Assembly: GCA_937915335.1 (NCBI GenBank)
Contig: CALDLZ010000350.1
Coordinates: 1-5,469 of the forward strand
Direction: 5' to 3'
Length of the DNA: 5,469 nt
Source of the DNA: an uncultured Faecalibacterium sp.
GTDB lineage: Bacteria > Bacillota > Clostridia > Oscillospirales > Ruminococcaceae
The translations under genes were made by a program, and so were the position numbers. Positions 1-5,010 of this stretch are shown here, in pieces (positions within the stretch are counted from its first letter, which is position 1; every line of letters begins with the position of its first letter). A model generated the notes under the pieces. It searched no databases and was not told where the DNA came from. It saw only the letters and a list, made by a program, of their open reading frames with translations.

Positions 1-421
1 AGGCGGCACCAAAGCCCAGAGTCGCGACATCCGCGCCGTAGTCATCCACGACCAGGATGGTAACAGCCAGCACGCAGCAGTTGGTGGTGATCAGGGGCAG
101 GTAAACACCCAGAGAGTTGTACAGGCTGACAACGTACTTCTTCAGGAAGATCTCAATGAACTGAACCAGCACTGCGATGACCAGGATGAACACGATGGTC
201 TGCAGATAGCTCAGGTCAGCAGGATTCAGGATAAAGATCTGGATGGGGAAGGTGACAGCCGTTGCCACCAGCATAACGAAGATAACAGCGCCGGACATAC
301 CAATGGAGGAGTCCAGCTTCTTGGAAACGCCCAGGAACGGGCAGATACCGTAGAACTTCACCAGCACGTAGTTGTTGACCAGGATCATGCTGAAGAAGAT
401 CGCAGCAAGTTTGACGAACAT
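1..421 (-). CDS. rnfA: RnfA, ion-translocating Rnf complex membrane subunit (partial, C-terminus off the left edge)
   Basis: RnfA is an integral membrane subunit of the Rnf complex (ferredoxin:NAD+ oxidoreductase) and a paralogue of RnfE. In the family the two pack as a pseudo-symmetric pair holding an iron-sulfur centre in the membrane. The first 140 residues are in the window and the frame is open to base 1; the family is usually about 190 residues, so roughly 50 are missing. Visible marks are VNNYVL (residues 15-20), GICPFLG (25-31) with Cys27, and LPLITTNCC (108-116) with Cys115; Cys27 and Cys115 are the expected cluster ligands. Hydrophobic spans lie near residues 5-23, 43-65, 76-93 and 102-126. 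The start at 421 is supported by AAGGAGG at 431-437, inside the end of rnfE, with a 9-base gap. One base separates it from the rnfE stop. rnfB would be expected next, outside the window. Confidence 0.95.
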   Translation of the reverse strand, partial: MFVKLAAIFFSMILVNNYVLVKFYGICPFLGVSKKLDSSIGMSGAVIFVMLVATAVTFPIQIFILNPADLSYLQTIVFILVIAVLVQFIEIFLKKYVVSLYNSLGVYLPLITTNCCVLAVTILVVDDYGADVATLGFGAA

Positions 422-422
422 G

Positions 423-1088
423 TTACTCTGCCTCCTTCTTCAGATTGTCGAGGTCGCAGCAGCTCTTGCGCTCGATACGGGCGTCCAGCTTGCCCTCCAG
501 CCAGATGCAGCCGGCCATCAGCACACCGTAGCAGAAGAACGCGCCGGGTGCCTGGGTCATAATGCTCATCTTGGCCATGCTCTCGGGCAGGACCTGGAAG
601 CCAAGCCAAGTGCCGCTGCCCAGGATCTCACGGATGGAGGCCATCAGGGTAACGGTCAGAGTGTAGCCAATGCCCATGCCGATGCCATCCAGTGCGGAAT
701 CAACCACGTTGTTCTTGCAGGCGAACATCTCGGCACGGCCCAGGATGATGCAGTTGACAACGATCAGGGGCAGGAAGACGCCCAGTGCGCTGTACAGGCT
801 CTCCATGTAGGCGTGCATGAACATCTGAACGATGGTCACGAAGCCTGCAATGATGACGATGTAGCAGGGCAGATGAACTTTTGCGGGGATCACGTTGCGC
901 AGCAGCGAGATCAGGATGTTGGAGCACACCAGCACGAAGGTGAAGGCGGCGCCCATGCCCAGTGCGCTGGAAACTGCCGTGGTAACAGCCAGGCAGGAGC
1001 AGGTGCCCAAAACCAGACGCAGGACGGGGTTTTCTTTGATAATGCCGTTGGTAAGGATGCTTACCTTGGACTTTTTTTCGCTTGCCAT
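423..1088 (-). CDS. rnfE: RnfE, ion-translocating Rnf complex membrane subunit
   Basis: This 221-residue protein is the RnfE/NqrD-type subunit, paralogous to RnfA, and pairs with it in the membrane core of the Rnf ion pump. Length fits the family. Evidence is the N-terminal NPVLRLVLGTCSCLAVTTA segment (20-38) with Cys30, the LPLIVVNCIILGRAE segment (106-120) with Cys113, and GIGMGIGYTLTVTLMASIREILGSG (135-159), a typical RnfE/NqrD run leading to the last membrane spans. Cys30 and Cys113 are the likely iron-sulfur ligands. As I recall the family, Cys30 is normally followed by Pro; here it is followed by Ser (CSC). The tail (about 201-221) is charged, with a CC pair at 210-211. AGGAGG at 1099-1104 directly follows the rnfG stop and sits 10 bases before the ATG, which fixes the start. 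It is 16 bases after rnfG and 1 base before rnfA. Confidence 0.95.
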   Translation of the reverse strand: MASEKKSKVSILTNGIIKENPVLRLVLGTCSCLAVTTAVSSALGMGAAFTFVLVCSNILISLLRNVIPAKVHLPCYIVIIAGFVTIVQMFMHAYMESLYSALGVFLPLIVVNCIILGRAEMFACKNNVVDSALDGIGMGIGYTLTVTLMASIREILGSGTWLGFQVLPESMAKMSIMTQAPGAFFCYGVLMAGCIWLEGKLDARIERKSCCDLDNLKKEAE

Positions 1089-1104
1089 TTCTTACCAACC
1101 TCCT

Positions 1105-1653
1105 TTATGCCAACTCGTTATAGCAGTTGATGCAGTCATTGATGGCGGCAAACAGAGCCTTGGAAGAGATGGTCGCGCCGCTGTAAGCGTCGTAACCCTG
1201 GCCCAGGGTGATGTTCTGGGTGCCATCCATGCCATCGAACTGAGCAAGGAAGCTGTCGTTGGCGACATTGCTGCCGATGCCCTTGGTCTGGGTAGAAGCA
1301 TCCACCCAGATGCCGGTAACGGTGCCGTTGGTGTCGAAGCCGATGATGACGGACAGGATGCCGCCGTCAAAGCCCTTCTCCTCGGCCTTGATTGCCAGAG
1401 AACCGTCGGTCGCTTTCACGACACCGGTGACGTTCTCAGTGGTATAATCGGTCACTTCTTCCAGATCGTTCGCGCTGGCAACGGTGGGCATCACGTCCAC
1501 ATAAGCGGCCAGGGTGGCAGCCTTCTGGTTTGCCTCGATAATAGGTGCAGTAAAGGAGTTGACCAGAGCCAGCAGCAGGCTGACGATCAGCGCGATCACG
1601 CTCAGCACGACGACCGGCTTGACAGAGGTCTCCCATGTAGAGTTCTTATTCAT
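1105..1653 (-). CDS. rnfG: RnfG, Rnf complex flavoprotein subunit with covalent FMN
   Basis: RnfG is the membrane-anchored subunit with an extracytoplasmic FMN-binding domain (NqrC-like) that relays electrons inside the Rnf complex. The 182-residue product has one N-terminal membrane anchor (about 12-34, VKPVVVLSVIALIVSLLLAL) followed by a soluble domain. The C-terminal part carries the flavinylation motif DAYSGAT (155-161), matching the Dxx[ST]GAT pattern in which an ApbE-type transferase attaches FMN to the Thr, here Thr161. GIWVDASTQTKGIGS (114-128) resembles the conserved E/DxxGxG-type run of FMN_bind domains. The start overlaps the rnfD stop by four bases (ATGA, 1650-1653) and has AAGGAGGG at 1663-1670, 9 bases upstream, inside the end of rnfD, so translation is probably coupled. 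Two Cys near the C-terminus (174, 177) are not part of the usual motif, to my knowledge. Confidence 0.95.
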   Translation of the reverse strand: MNKNSTWETSVKPVVVLSVIALIVSLLLALVNSFTAPIIEANQKAATLAAYVDVMPTVASANDLEEVTDYTTENVTGVVKATDGSLAIKAEEKGFDGGILSVIIGFDTNGTVTGIWVDASTQTKGIGSNVANDSFLAQFDGMDGTQNITLGQGYDAYSGATISSKALFAAINDCINCYNELA

Positions 1654-2609
1654 TTGCCAGCACCCTCCTTTGCTTTCTTTGCAGGCTTAACATAGCCGTA
1701 AGGAGTCTGACGGGTCCAATCGTTGATGAAGGGAACCCACAGGTTCATAAACAGCAGCGCGAAGGAAACGCCCTCGGCGTAGCTGCCCCACTGACGGATG
1801 GCGAAGGTAACGATGCCCAGGCACAGACCGTAGATCAGCTTGCCCTTCAGGGTGAAGGGGCTGGTGACATAGTCAGTTGCCATGAACACAGCGCCGAACA
1901 TCAGGCCGCCGGACAGGATGCCGACCAGCGCGCCATGCAGGCTGTGGGTGGAGATCAGGTAGAAAATGAACATGCTGCCGATGTAAGAAGCGGGGATGGC
2001 GATGCTGATGGTCTTGGTAGCCACCAGGTAGATCAGGCCCAGCAGGATCGCCAGAGCGCAGGTCTCGCCCAGAACACCGCCGTGCACACCCATGAACAGG
2101 TCGAGCAGGCTCAGCTTGCTGGTGTCAGCCACGGCCAGCGGGGTAGCGCTGGACAGCTGATCGACCGCTGCATCGGGGAAGACCCACTTGTTCATGGAAC
2201 CGGCAAAGCTGATGAACAGCACGATACGGCCAACCAATGCGGGGTTGGCAAAGTTCATGCCGATGCCGCCGAACAGCTGCTTGACCACCACGATGGCCAC
2301 CAGGTCGCCGATGATGAGCTGCCCCAGAGGCATGCCCACGGGCACATTCATAGCCAGAATGATGCCGGTGACCACAGCGGACAGATCGCTGATGGGGTTG
2401 GGCTTCTTCAGCAGCTTGCAGTACAGCCACTCAAAAACCACGCAGGCAACCACAGACACTGCGGTGACCAGCAGGGCACGCGCGCCAAAAATGATGGCAG
2501 AGGCCACCACGCAGGGGCACAGGGCAACGATCACATTGGCCATCAGGCTCTGGGTCGTTTCCTCACTGCGCATGTGCGGGGAGGCCGAAACAATAAGCTT
2601 CGTATCCAT
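1650..2609 (-). CDS. rnfD: RnfD, Rnf complex membrane flavoprotein subunit
   Basis: RnfD (NqrB-like) is a polytopic membrane subunit with a covalent FMN, central to the ion-pumping part of the Rnf complex. The 319-residue product has the N-terminal SASPHMRS run (8-15) typical of the family, NPISDLSAVVTGIILAMNVP (71-90), GGIGMNFANPALVGR (114-128), and about nine or ten hydrophobic spans. The flavinylation motif is DQLSSAT (150-156), with Thr156 as the predicted FMN attachment residue; the position usually filled by Gly is Ser. Further family marks are HGALVGILSGGLMFGAVFMATD (225-246) and the C-terminal LWVPFINDWTR segment (290-300). The ATG shares one base with the rnfC stop (TAATG), and AAGGAGG at 2619-2625 lies 9 bases upstream. 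Its stop overlaps the rnfG start by four bases. Confidence 0.96.
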   Translation of the reverse strand: MDTKLIVSASPHMRSEETTQSLMANVIVALCPCVVASAIIFGARALLVTAVSVVACVVFEWLYCKLLKKPNPISDLSAVVTGIILAMNVPVGMPLGQLIIGDLVAIVVVKQLFGGIGMNFANPALVGRIVLFISFAGSMNKWVFPDAAVDQLSSATPLAVADTSKLSLLDLFMGVHGGVLGETCALAILLGLIYLVATKTISIAIPASYIGSMFIFYLISTHSLHGALVGILSGGLMFGAVFMATDYVTSPFTLKGKLIYGLCLGIVTFAIRQWGSYAEGVSFALLFMNLWVPFINDWTRQTPYGYVKPAKKAKEGAGK

Positions 2610-3931
2610 TACTTATTGCCTCCTTTTTTGATTTCACCAAGGTAGAACGCCTTTGCCAGACCCATCATCTGGGTGCAGGGGCGCTTTGCCGGGCAGACGA
2701 AGGTGCAGGAGCCGCAGTTGAAGCAGTAATCAACATGCAGCTTGCCCAGCTCCTGAACATCGCGGGCTGCATAAGCCTGGTTGACTTCCACGGGCTCCAG
2801 ACCCATGGGGCAGTACTCAACGCAGCGGCCGCAGCGGATGCAGGGGTTGACCTGCGGGGGCTCGGCAGCGGCGGCGCTCAGCATGATCAGACCGGAAGTG
2901 GTCTTGGTGGTGGGATAGCTCAGATCCTCGACAGCAGGGCCCATCATGGCACCGCCGGCGACCACCTTGCCCAGCTCCACGCCGCCCTTGATACCGGCAG
3001 CGTTCAGCACGTCCTCATAGGCGGTACCCACGGGGACAATCAGATTCTGGGGCTTTGCGCAGGCATCGCCGTCCACGGTGATGGTGCGGCTGACCACCGG
3101 CATACCGGTCGCCAGGTACTTGCCCAGAGTGGAGACACTGGTCACGTTCATCACGATCGCGCCTGCATCCGCGGGCAGACCGCCATGCGGGACCTCGCGG
3201 CCCAGGCACTTTTCGATCAGGATCAGCTCAGCGCCGGTACCGTAAACGCTGGGCAGGGCCTTGACCTCGATGGCGGGCTTGTCCTTCGTTTTCTGGTTCA
3301 GCAGCTCGATGCACTCGGGCTTGTTGTTCTCAATACCGATGACACACTTCGGGATGCCGGTGTACTTCAGAACAGCCTCGATGCCGCGGATGATATCATC
3401 ACTGCAGTTCAGCATTTCCTGGGTGTCGCTGGTCAGCCAGACTTCACACTCGGAAGCGTTGATGAGCAGGGTATCCACGGGCTGCTTGGGCTGCAGCTTG
3501 ACATCGGTCGGGAAGCCTGCGCCGCCCAGACCCACCAGGCCGCACTCACGCACGGCGGCCAGGAAGCTGGCCTTATCAGTGACTTCGGGTGCCTTCACGG
3601 CAGGGTCAACCGTCTGCTTGCCATCGGTCTTGATGACGACAGAATCGCACATCCGGCCATTGGACAGACGGAAGGGTTCCACAGCGGCCACCGTACCGGA
3701 GACACTGGAGTGGATATTTGCAGAGACGAAGCCGCCGGCTTCGCCGATCTTAGTGCCAACGAACACTTCGTCACCCTTTTTGACCAGGGCTTTCGCCGGG
3801 GCGCCGATGTGCTGGCTCATCAGGATGCGTACCTGCGCGGGCAGAGGCATCGGAACTGGTTTGCTTGCAGCAGTTGCCTTGTCATGCGGCGTATGCGCGC
3901 CAAGCGCCGCACGTTTCAGCTTGTTCAACAT
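2609..3931 (-). CDS. rnfC: RnfC, NADH/flavin and iron-sulfur subunit of the Rnf complex
   Basis: RnfC is the peripheral cytoplasmic subunit that exchanges electrons with NAD+/NADH, homologous to the NuoF/51-kDa subunit. The 440-residue product has, in order, a barrel-sandwich (biotinyl-like) N-terminal region (about 30-100, with APAKALVKKGDEVFVGT), a Rossmann-like nucleotide/FMN domain with GLVGLGGAGFPTDVKL (131-146) and VYGTGAELILIEKCLGREVP (229-248), an SLBB-like region (about 270-340), and two 4Fe-4S motifs: Cys364-367-370-374-Pro and Cys403-406-409-413-Pro. Length fits the clostridial family. I chose the ATG at 3931 because GGGGG at 3941-3945 lies 9 bases upstream and MLNKLKRAALGAHTPHDK is a typical start; an in-frame ATG at 3976 would add 15 residues but has no ribosome binding site. 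It is the first gene of the operon. The usual ECEPY motif reads ECEVW (161-165). Confidence 0.96.
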   Translation of the reverse strand: MLNKLKRAALGAHTPHDKATAASKPVPMPLPAQVRILMSQHIGAPAKALVKKGDEVFVGTKIGEAGGFVSANIHSSVSGTVAAVEPFRLSNGRMCDSVVIKTDGKQTVDPAVKAPEVTDKASFLAAVRECGLVGLGGAGFPTDVKLQPKQPVDTLLINASECEVWLTSDTQEMLNCSDDIIRGIEAVLKYTGIPKCVIGIENNKPECIELLNQKTKDKPAIEVKALPSVYGTGAELILIEKCLGREVPHGGLPADAGAIVMNVTSVSTLGKYLATGMPVVSRTITVDGDACAKPQNLIVPVGTAYEDVLNAAGIKGGVELGKVVAGGAMMGPAVEDLSYPTTKTTSGLIMLSAAAAEPPQVNPCIRCGRCVEYCPMGLEPVEVNQAYAARDVQELGKLHVDYCFNCGSCTFVCPAKRPCTQMMGLAKAFYLGEIKKGGNK

Positions 3932-3940
3932 GGAATAAAT

Positions 3941-3945
3941 CCCCC
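3941..3945 (-). promoter_or_regulatory. Ribosome binding site that decides the rnfC start
   Basis: On the minus strand a GGGGGA run sits 9 bases before the ATG at 3931. The in-frame ATG 45 bases further upstream (3976) has no purine-rich element in the right place. This supports the shorter rnfC product. It is weaker than the AAGGAGG sites of the downstream rnf genes. Confidence 0.65.
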
Positions 3946-3962
3946 ATTCTGCTTGAATTGCC

Positions 3963-3998
3963 GTCCCTGCCTTCATGCGGGCGCACTGCGACAGGGAC
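3963..3998 (-). other. Possible stem-loop in the rnf leader RNA
   Basis: GTCCCTG (3963-3969) and CAGGGAC (3992-3998) are perfect reverse complements separated by 22 bases. Read on the minus strand the pair lies in the predicted untranslated leader of rnfC, about 30 bases before its start codon. The 7-bp stem is GC-rich, but the loop is large and no T-tract follows, so it is not a terminator. It might affect leader stability or translation, or be chance. No known riboswitch class is recognised. Confidence 0.3.
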
Positions 3999-4018
3999 AG
4001 CAGCTGCTTAACGCTTTT

Positions 4019-4047
4019 ATTGTATCATTTTATCCTCAGAAGTTCAA
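4019..4047 (-). promoter_or_regulatory. Predicted sigma-A promoter of the rnf operon
   Basis: Read on the minus strand, a -35 box TTGAAC (4042-4047) and a -10 box TACAAT (4019-4024) are separated by exactly 17 bases, with an extended -10 TG (TGATACAAT). Predicted transcription start is near 4012, giving a leader of about 80 bases before rnfC. It is the only good match I found upstream of rnfC, and it is correctly placed and oriented. Identification is by consensus only. Confidence 0.75.
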
Positions 4048-4073
4048 CGACAACTGCGCCAAAATGATGCAAT
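4019..4073. repeat. 13-bp inverted repeat bracketing the rnf promoter
   Basis: ATTGTATCATTTT (4019-4031) and AAAATGATGCAAT (4061-4073) are reverse complements at 12 of 13 positions. One arm covers the rnf -10 box and the other lies just upstream of the -35 box. The arm centres are 42 bp apart, about four helical turns, so a protein bound to both would sit on one face of the DNA. This arrangement could suit a repressor, but the region is AT-rich and chance similarity is possible. Confidence 0.35.
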
Positions 4074-4098
4074 TTCCTCGATTTTATTTGCCATTTTT

Positions 4099-4131
4099 AA
4101 CGATTAGTCATAGCTAACCAATCGTTTTTTT
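4099..4131 (+). repeat. AT-rich imperfect hairpin followed by a T-tract
   Basis: AACGATTAGT (4099-4108) pairs with ACCAATCGTT (4117-4126) at 9 of 10 positions around an 8-base centre that contains the palindrome TAGCTA. Seven T (4125-4131) follow on the plus strand, giving a terminator-like shape in that direction, though the stem is GC-poor and no plus-strand gene precedes it. It lies between the two divergent promoters, so it may instead be an operator or insulator, for instance ending antisense transcripts from the rnf side. Confidence 0.4.
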
Positions 4132-4158
4132 ATTAACAACCCACAAGTTTCCTTCCAA

Positions 4159-4187
4159 TTGCCTTTCTGGCAGGATTATGGTATACT
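4159..4187 (+). promoter_or_regulatory. Predicted sigma-A promoter of the 41-codon gene
   Basis: The -35 box TTGCCT (4159-4164) and the -10 box TATACT (4182-4187) are separated by 17 bases, with an extended -10 TG (TGGTATACT). Transcription should start near 4194, leaving about 70 bases of leader before the ATG at 4267. The extended -10 and ideal spacing suggest a fairly strong, constitutive-looking promoter, divergent from the rnf promoter about 110 bp away. Consensus match only. Confidence 0.75.
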
Positions 4188-4249
4188 GTTACCAACAACC
4201 CAGCGGAACATCCCCCGCTCCGCATTTGAACGACCGGGCCCAGCCCGCC

Positions 4250-4256
4250 AAGGAGG
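4250..4256 (+). promoter_or_regulatory. Strong ribosome binding site of the 41-codon gene
   Basis: A perfect AAGGAGG lies 10 bases before the ATG at 4267. The open frame runs upstream to an ATG at 4159, but that codon lies in the -35 box, before the predicted transcription start, so 4267 is the real start. Confidence 0.8.
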
Positions 4257-4266
4257 ATCGGATACG

Positions 4267-4392
4267 ATGAAATTTCTCAAAGCCCTGCTTGCCATCTTCA
4301 CGTTCTTAGCCGCCGCACTCACCTGCACCTTGCTCTTTGTGCAGGATAAGAATGCCCCCCACTATATCAAGATCTACGAGAACGAGCAGTAA
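4267..4392 (+). CDS. Small single-span membrane protein, 41 residues, function unknown
   Basis: I do not recognise this protein. It begins MKFLKALLAIF, has a continuous hydrophobic span at about residues 4-24 (LKALLAIFTFLAAALTCTLLF), and a polar C-terminal tail QDKNAPHYIKIYENEQ (26-41). The two Lys near the N-terminus favour an inside N-terminus with the tail outside, or an uncleaved signal-anchor. There is no clear signal peptidase or lipobox site; Cys20 lies inside the span without lipobox context. Reality as a gene is supported by a complete unit: promoter at 4159-4187, AAGGAGG at 4250-4256, and a strong terminator 19 bases after the stop. It is monocistronic and divergent from rnf, so adjacency alone does not imply a role in the Rnf complex. 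A small membrane regulator or a secreted-tail peptide is possible; both are guesses. Confidence 0.75.
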   Translation: MKFLKALLAIFTFLAAALTCTLLFVQDKNAPHYIKIYENEQ

Positions 4393-4410
4393 GCGGTTCC
4401 TCTGACACAG

Positions 4411-4452
4411 AAGCCCCCGGAAAGCGGTTCACACCGCCTCCGGGGGCTTTTT
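4411..4452 (+). terminator. Intrinsic terminator of the 41-codon gene
   Basis: AAGCCCCCGG (4411-4420) pairs perfectly with CCGGGGGCTT (4440-4449). Inside it, GCGGT (4424-4428) pairs with ACCGC (4433-4437) around a 4-base loop, across a small internal bulge. A run of five T (4448-4452) follows on the plus strand. It begins 18 bases after the stop of the small gene. Read from the other side it has only a poor U-tract, so it may end the converging lipoprotein transcript less efficiently. Confidence 0.9.
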
Positions 4453-4484
4453 ATGCGTTATGCTGTTTTGGCGTTGTGTGACGC

Positions 4485-4988
4485 TCAGTTCACATCGAAC
4501 AGGCAGACCAGCTGGTAAACAGTGCCGTTAGAGGTGGTAACGTACACAACACCAATCTTATCTGCCAAATCGTATGCGCTGGTATCCTTGAACAGCACAT
4601 CATACTTGGCACTGCCCTTTGCCACCGGGTTGCCATCGGTCGTCAAGTTGGGAATCACGTTCTTATCCGTCAGGCCGACCACGATCTTTGCATTGCCGCC
4701 CAGCTTTGCAACAATTTTCTGATACTCTTCTGCATAGGTGATGGACTTATCACGGTTTTCCAGCCAGTTCTGCAGCAGCTCCTTTGTGATCTCGCTGTAC
4801 TTTGCACTGTAATACACCTGGCCCAGACCCTTATCCGCTGCCATGTGGTTCACGGACATCACTACTTCGGGAGTACCATCCTCCGGCATGATGCTGTCAG
4901 GGTCGGTAGTGCCATCGCAGGCAGTCAGCATTGCCAGTGCCAGAACACCGGCCAGAACAAGTGCCAGAACCTTTTTGAAACGTTTCAT
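4485..4988 (-). CDS. Small predicted lipoprotein, function unknown
   Basis: The 167-residue product starts with a lipoprotein signal peptide: basic MKRFKK, hydrophobic stretch VLALVLAGVLALAM, and lipobox LTAC with the lipidated Cys at 24. It should be exported and anchored to the outer face of the membrane. After a short acidic, Thr/Pro-containing linker (25-42) comes a domain of about 125 residues with a helical first half (about 50-96, including ITKELLQNWLENRDKSITYA) and a strand-rich second half ending YVTTSNGTVYQLVCLFDVN. I do not recognise the domain. The start at 4988 is chosen over an in-frame ATG at 5027 because AAGGAGG (4996-5002) lies 7 bases before it and because the signal peptide begins exactly there; the upstream ATG overlaps the preceding gene. 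It lies 22 bases downstream of the DUF5662-like gene, probably in the same transcript, and converges on the terminator at 4411-4452. Confidence 0.85.
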   Translation of the reverse strand: MKRFKKVLALVLAGVLALAMLTACDGTTDPDSIMPEDGTPEVVMSVNHMAADKGLGQVYYSAKYSEITKELLQNWLENRDKSITYAEEYQKIVAKLGGNAKIVVGLTDKNVIPNLTTDGNPVAKGSAKYDVLFKDTSAYDLADKIGVVYVTTSNGTVYQLVCLFDVN

Positions 4989-5010
4989 TGCAATGCCTCC
5001 TTGATTTGGT

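Noticed and set aside
372..1130. Plus-strand open frames opposite rnfE/rnfG (also 895-1695) and opposite rnfD (1935-2645)
   Set aside because: They are antisense shadows with compositions rich in H, Q, G, A and D, and the opposite strand carries clear Rnf proteins with cofactor motifs and ribosome binding sites.
3932..3976. Longer rnfC start at 3976
   Set aside because: No ribosome binding site precedes it and it lies in the leader stem-loop region; the shorter start matches the usual RnfC N-terminus.
2735..4117. A 460-codon plus-strand open frame antisense to rnfC
   Set aside because: It mirrors a high-confidence rnfC gene, its translation is a low-complexity mix rich in H, Q, G, A and D typical of an antisense frame of GC-rich DNA, and it runs through the rnf promoter region. 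No ribosome binding site or family resemblance.
4131..4150. Possible Rex redox-repressor site upstream of rnf
   Set aside because: Only one half-site (TTGTTAA on the minus strand) is present; the second half reads as an A-tract, so the palindrome is incomplete.
4135..4202. 9-bp direct repeat AACAACCCA at 4135-4143 and 4194-4202 flanking the plus-strand promoter
   Set aside because: Short, low-information sequence, and the 59-bp spacing is not a whole number of helical turns; most likely chance.
4159..4266. N-terminal extension of the small membrane protein from an ATG at 4159
   Set aside because: The extension would begin inside the -35 box and cover the -10 box, lacks a ribosome binding site, and its residues are not hydrophobic. 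The ATG at 4267 has AAGGAGG.
4471..4484. Small hairpin GCGT/ACGC just after the lipoprotein stop
   Set aside because: Only 4 bp of stem and no U-tract; too weak to call a terminator.
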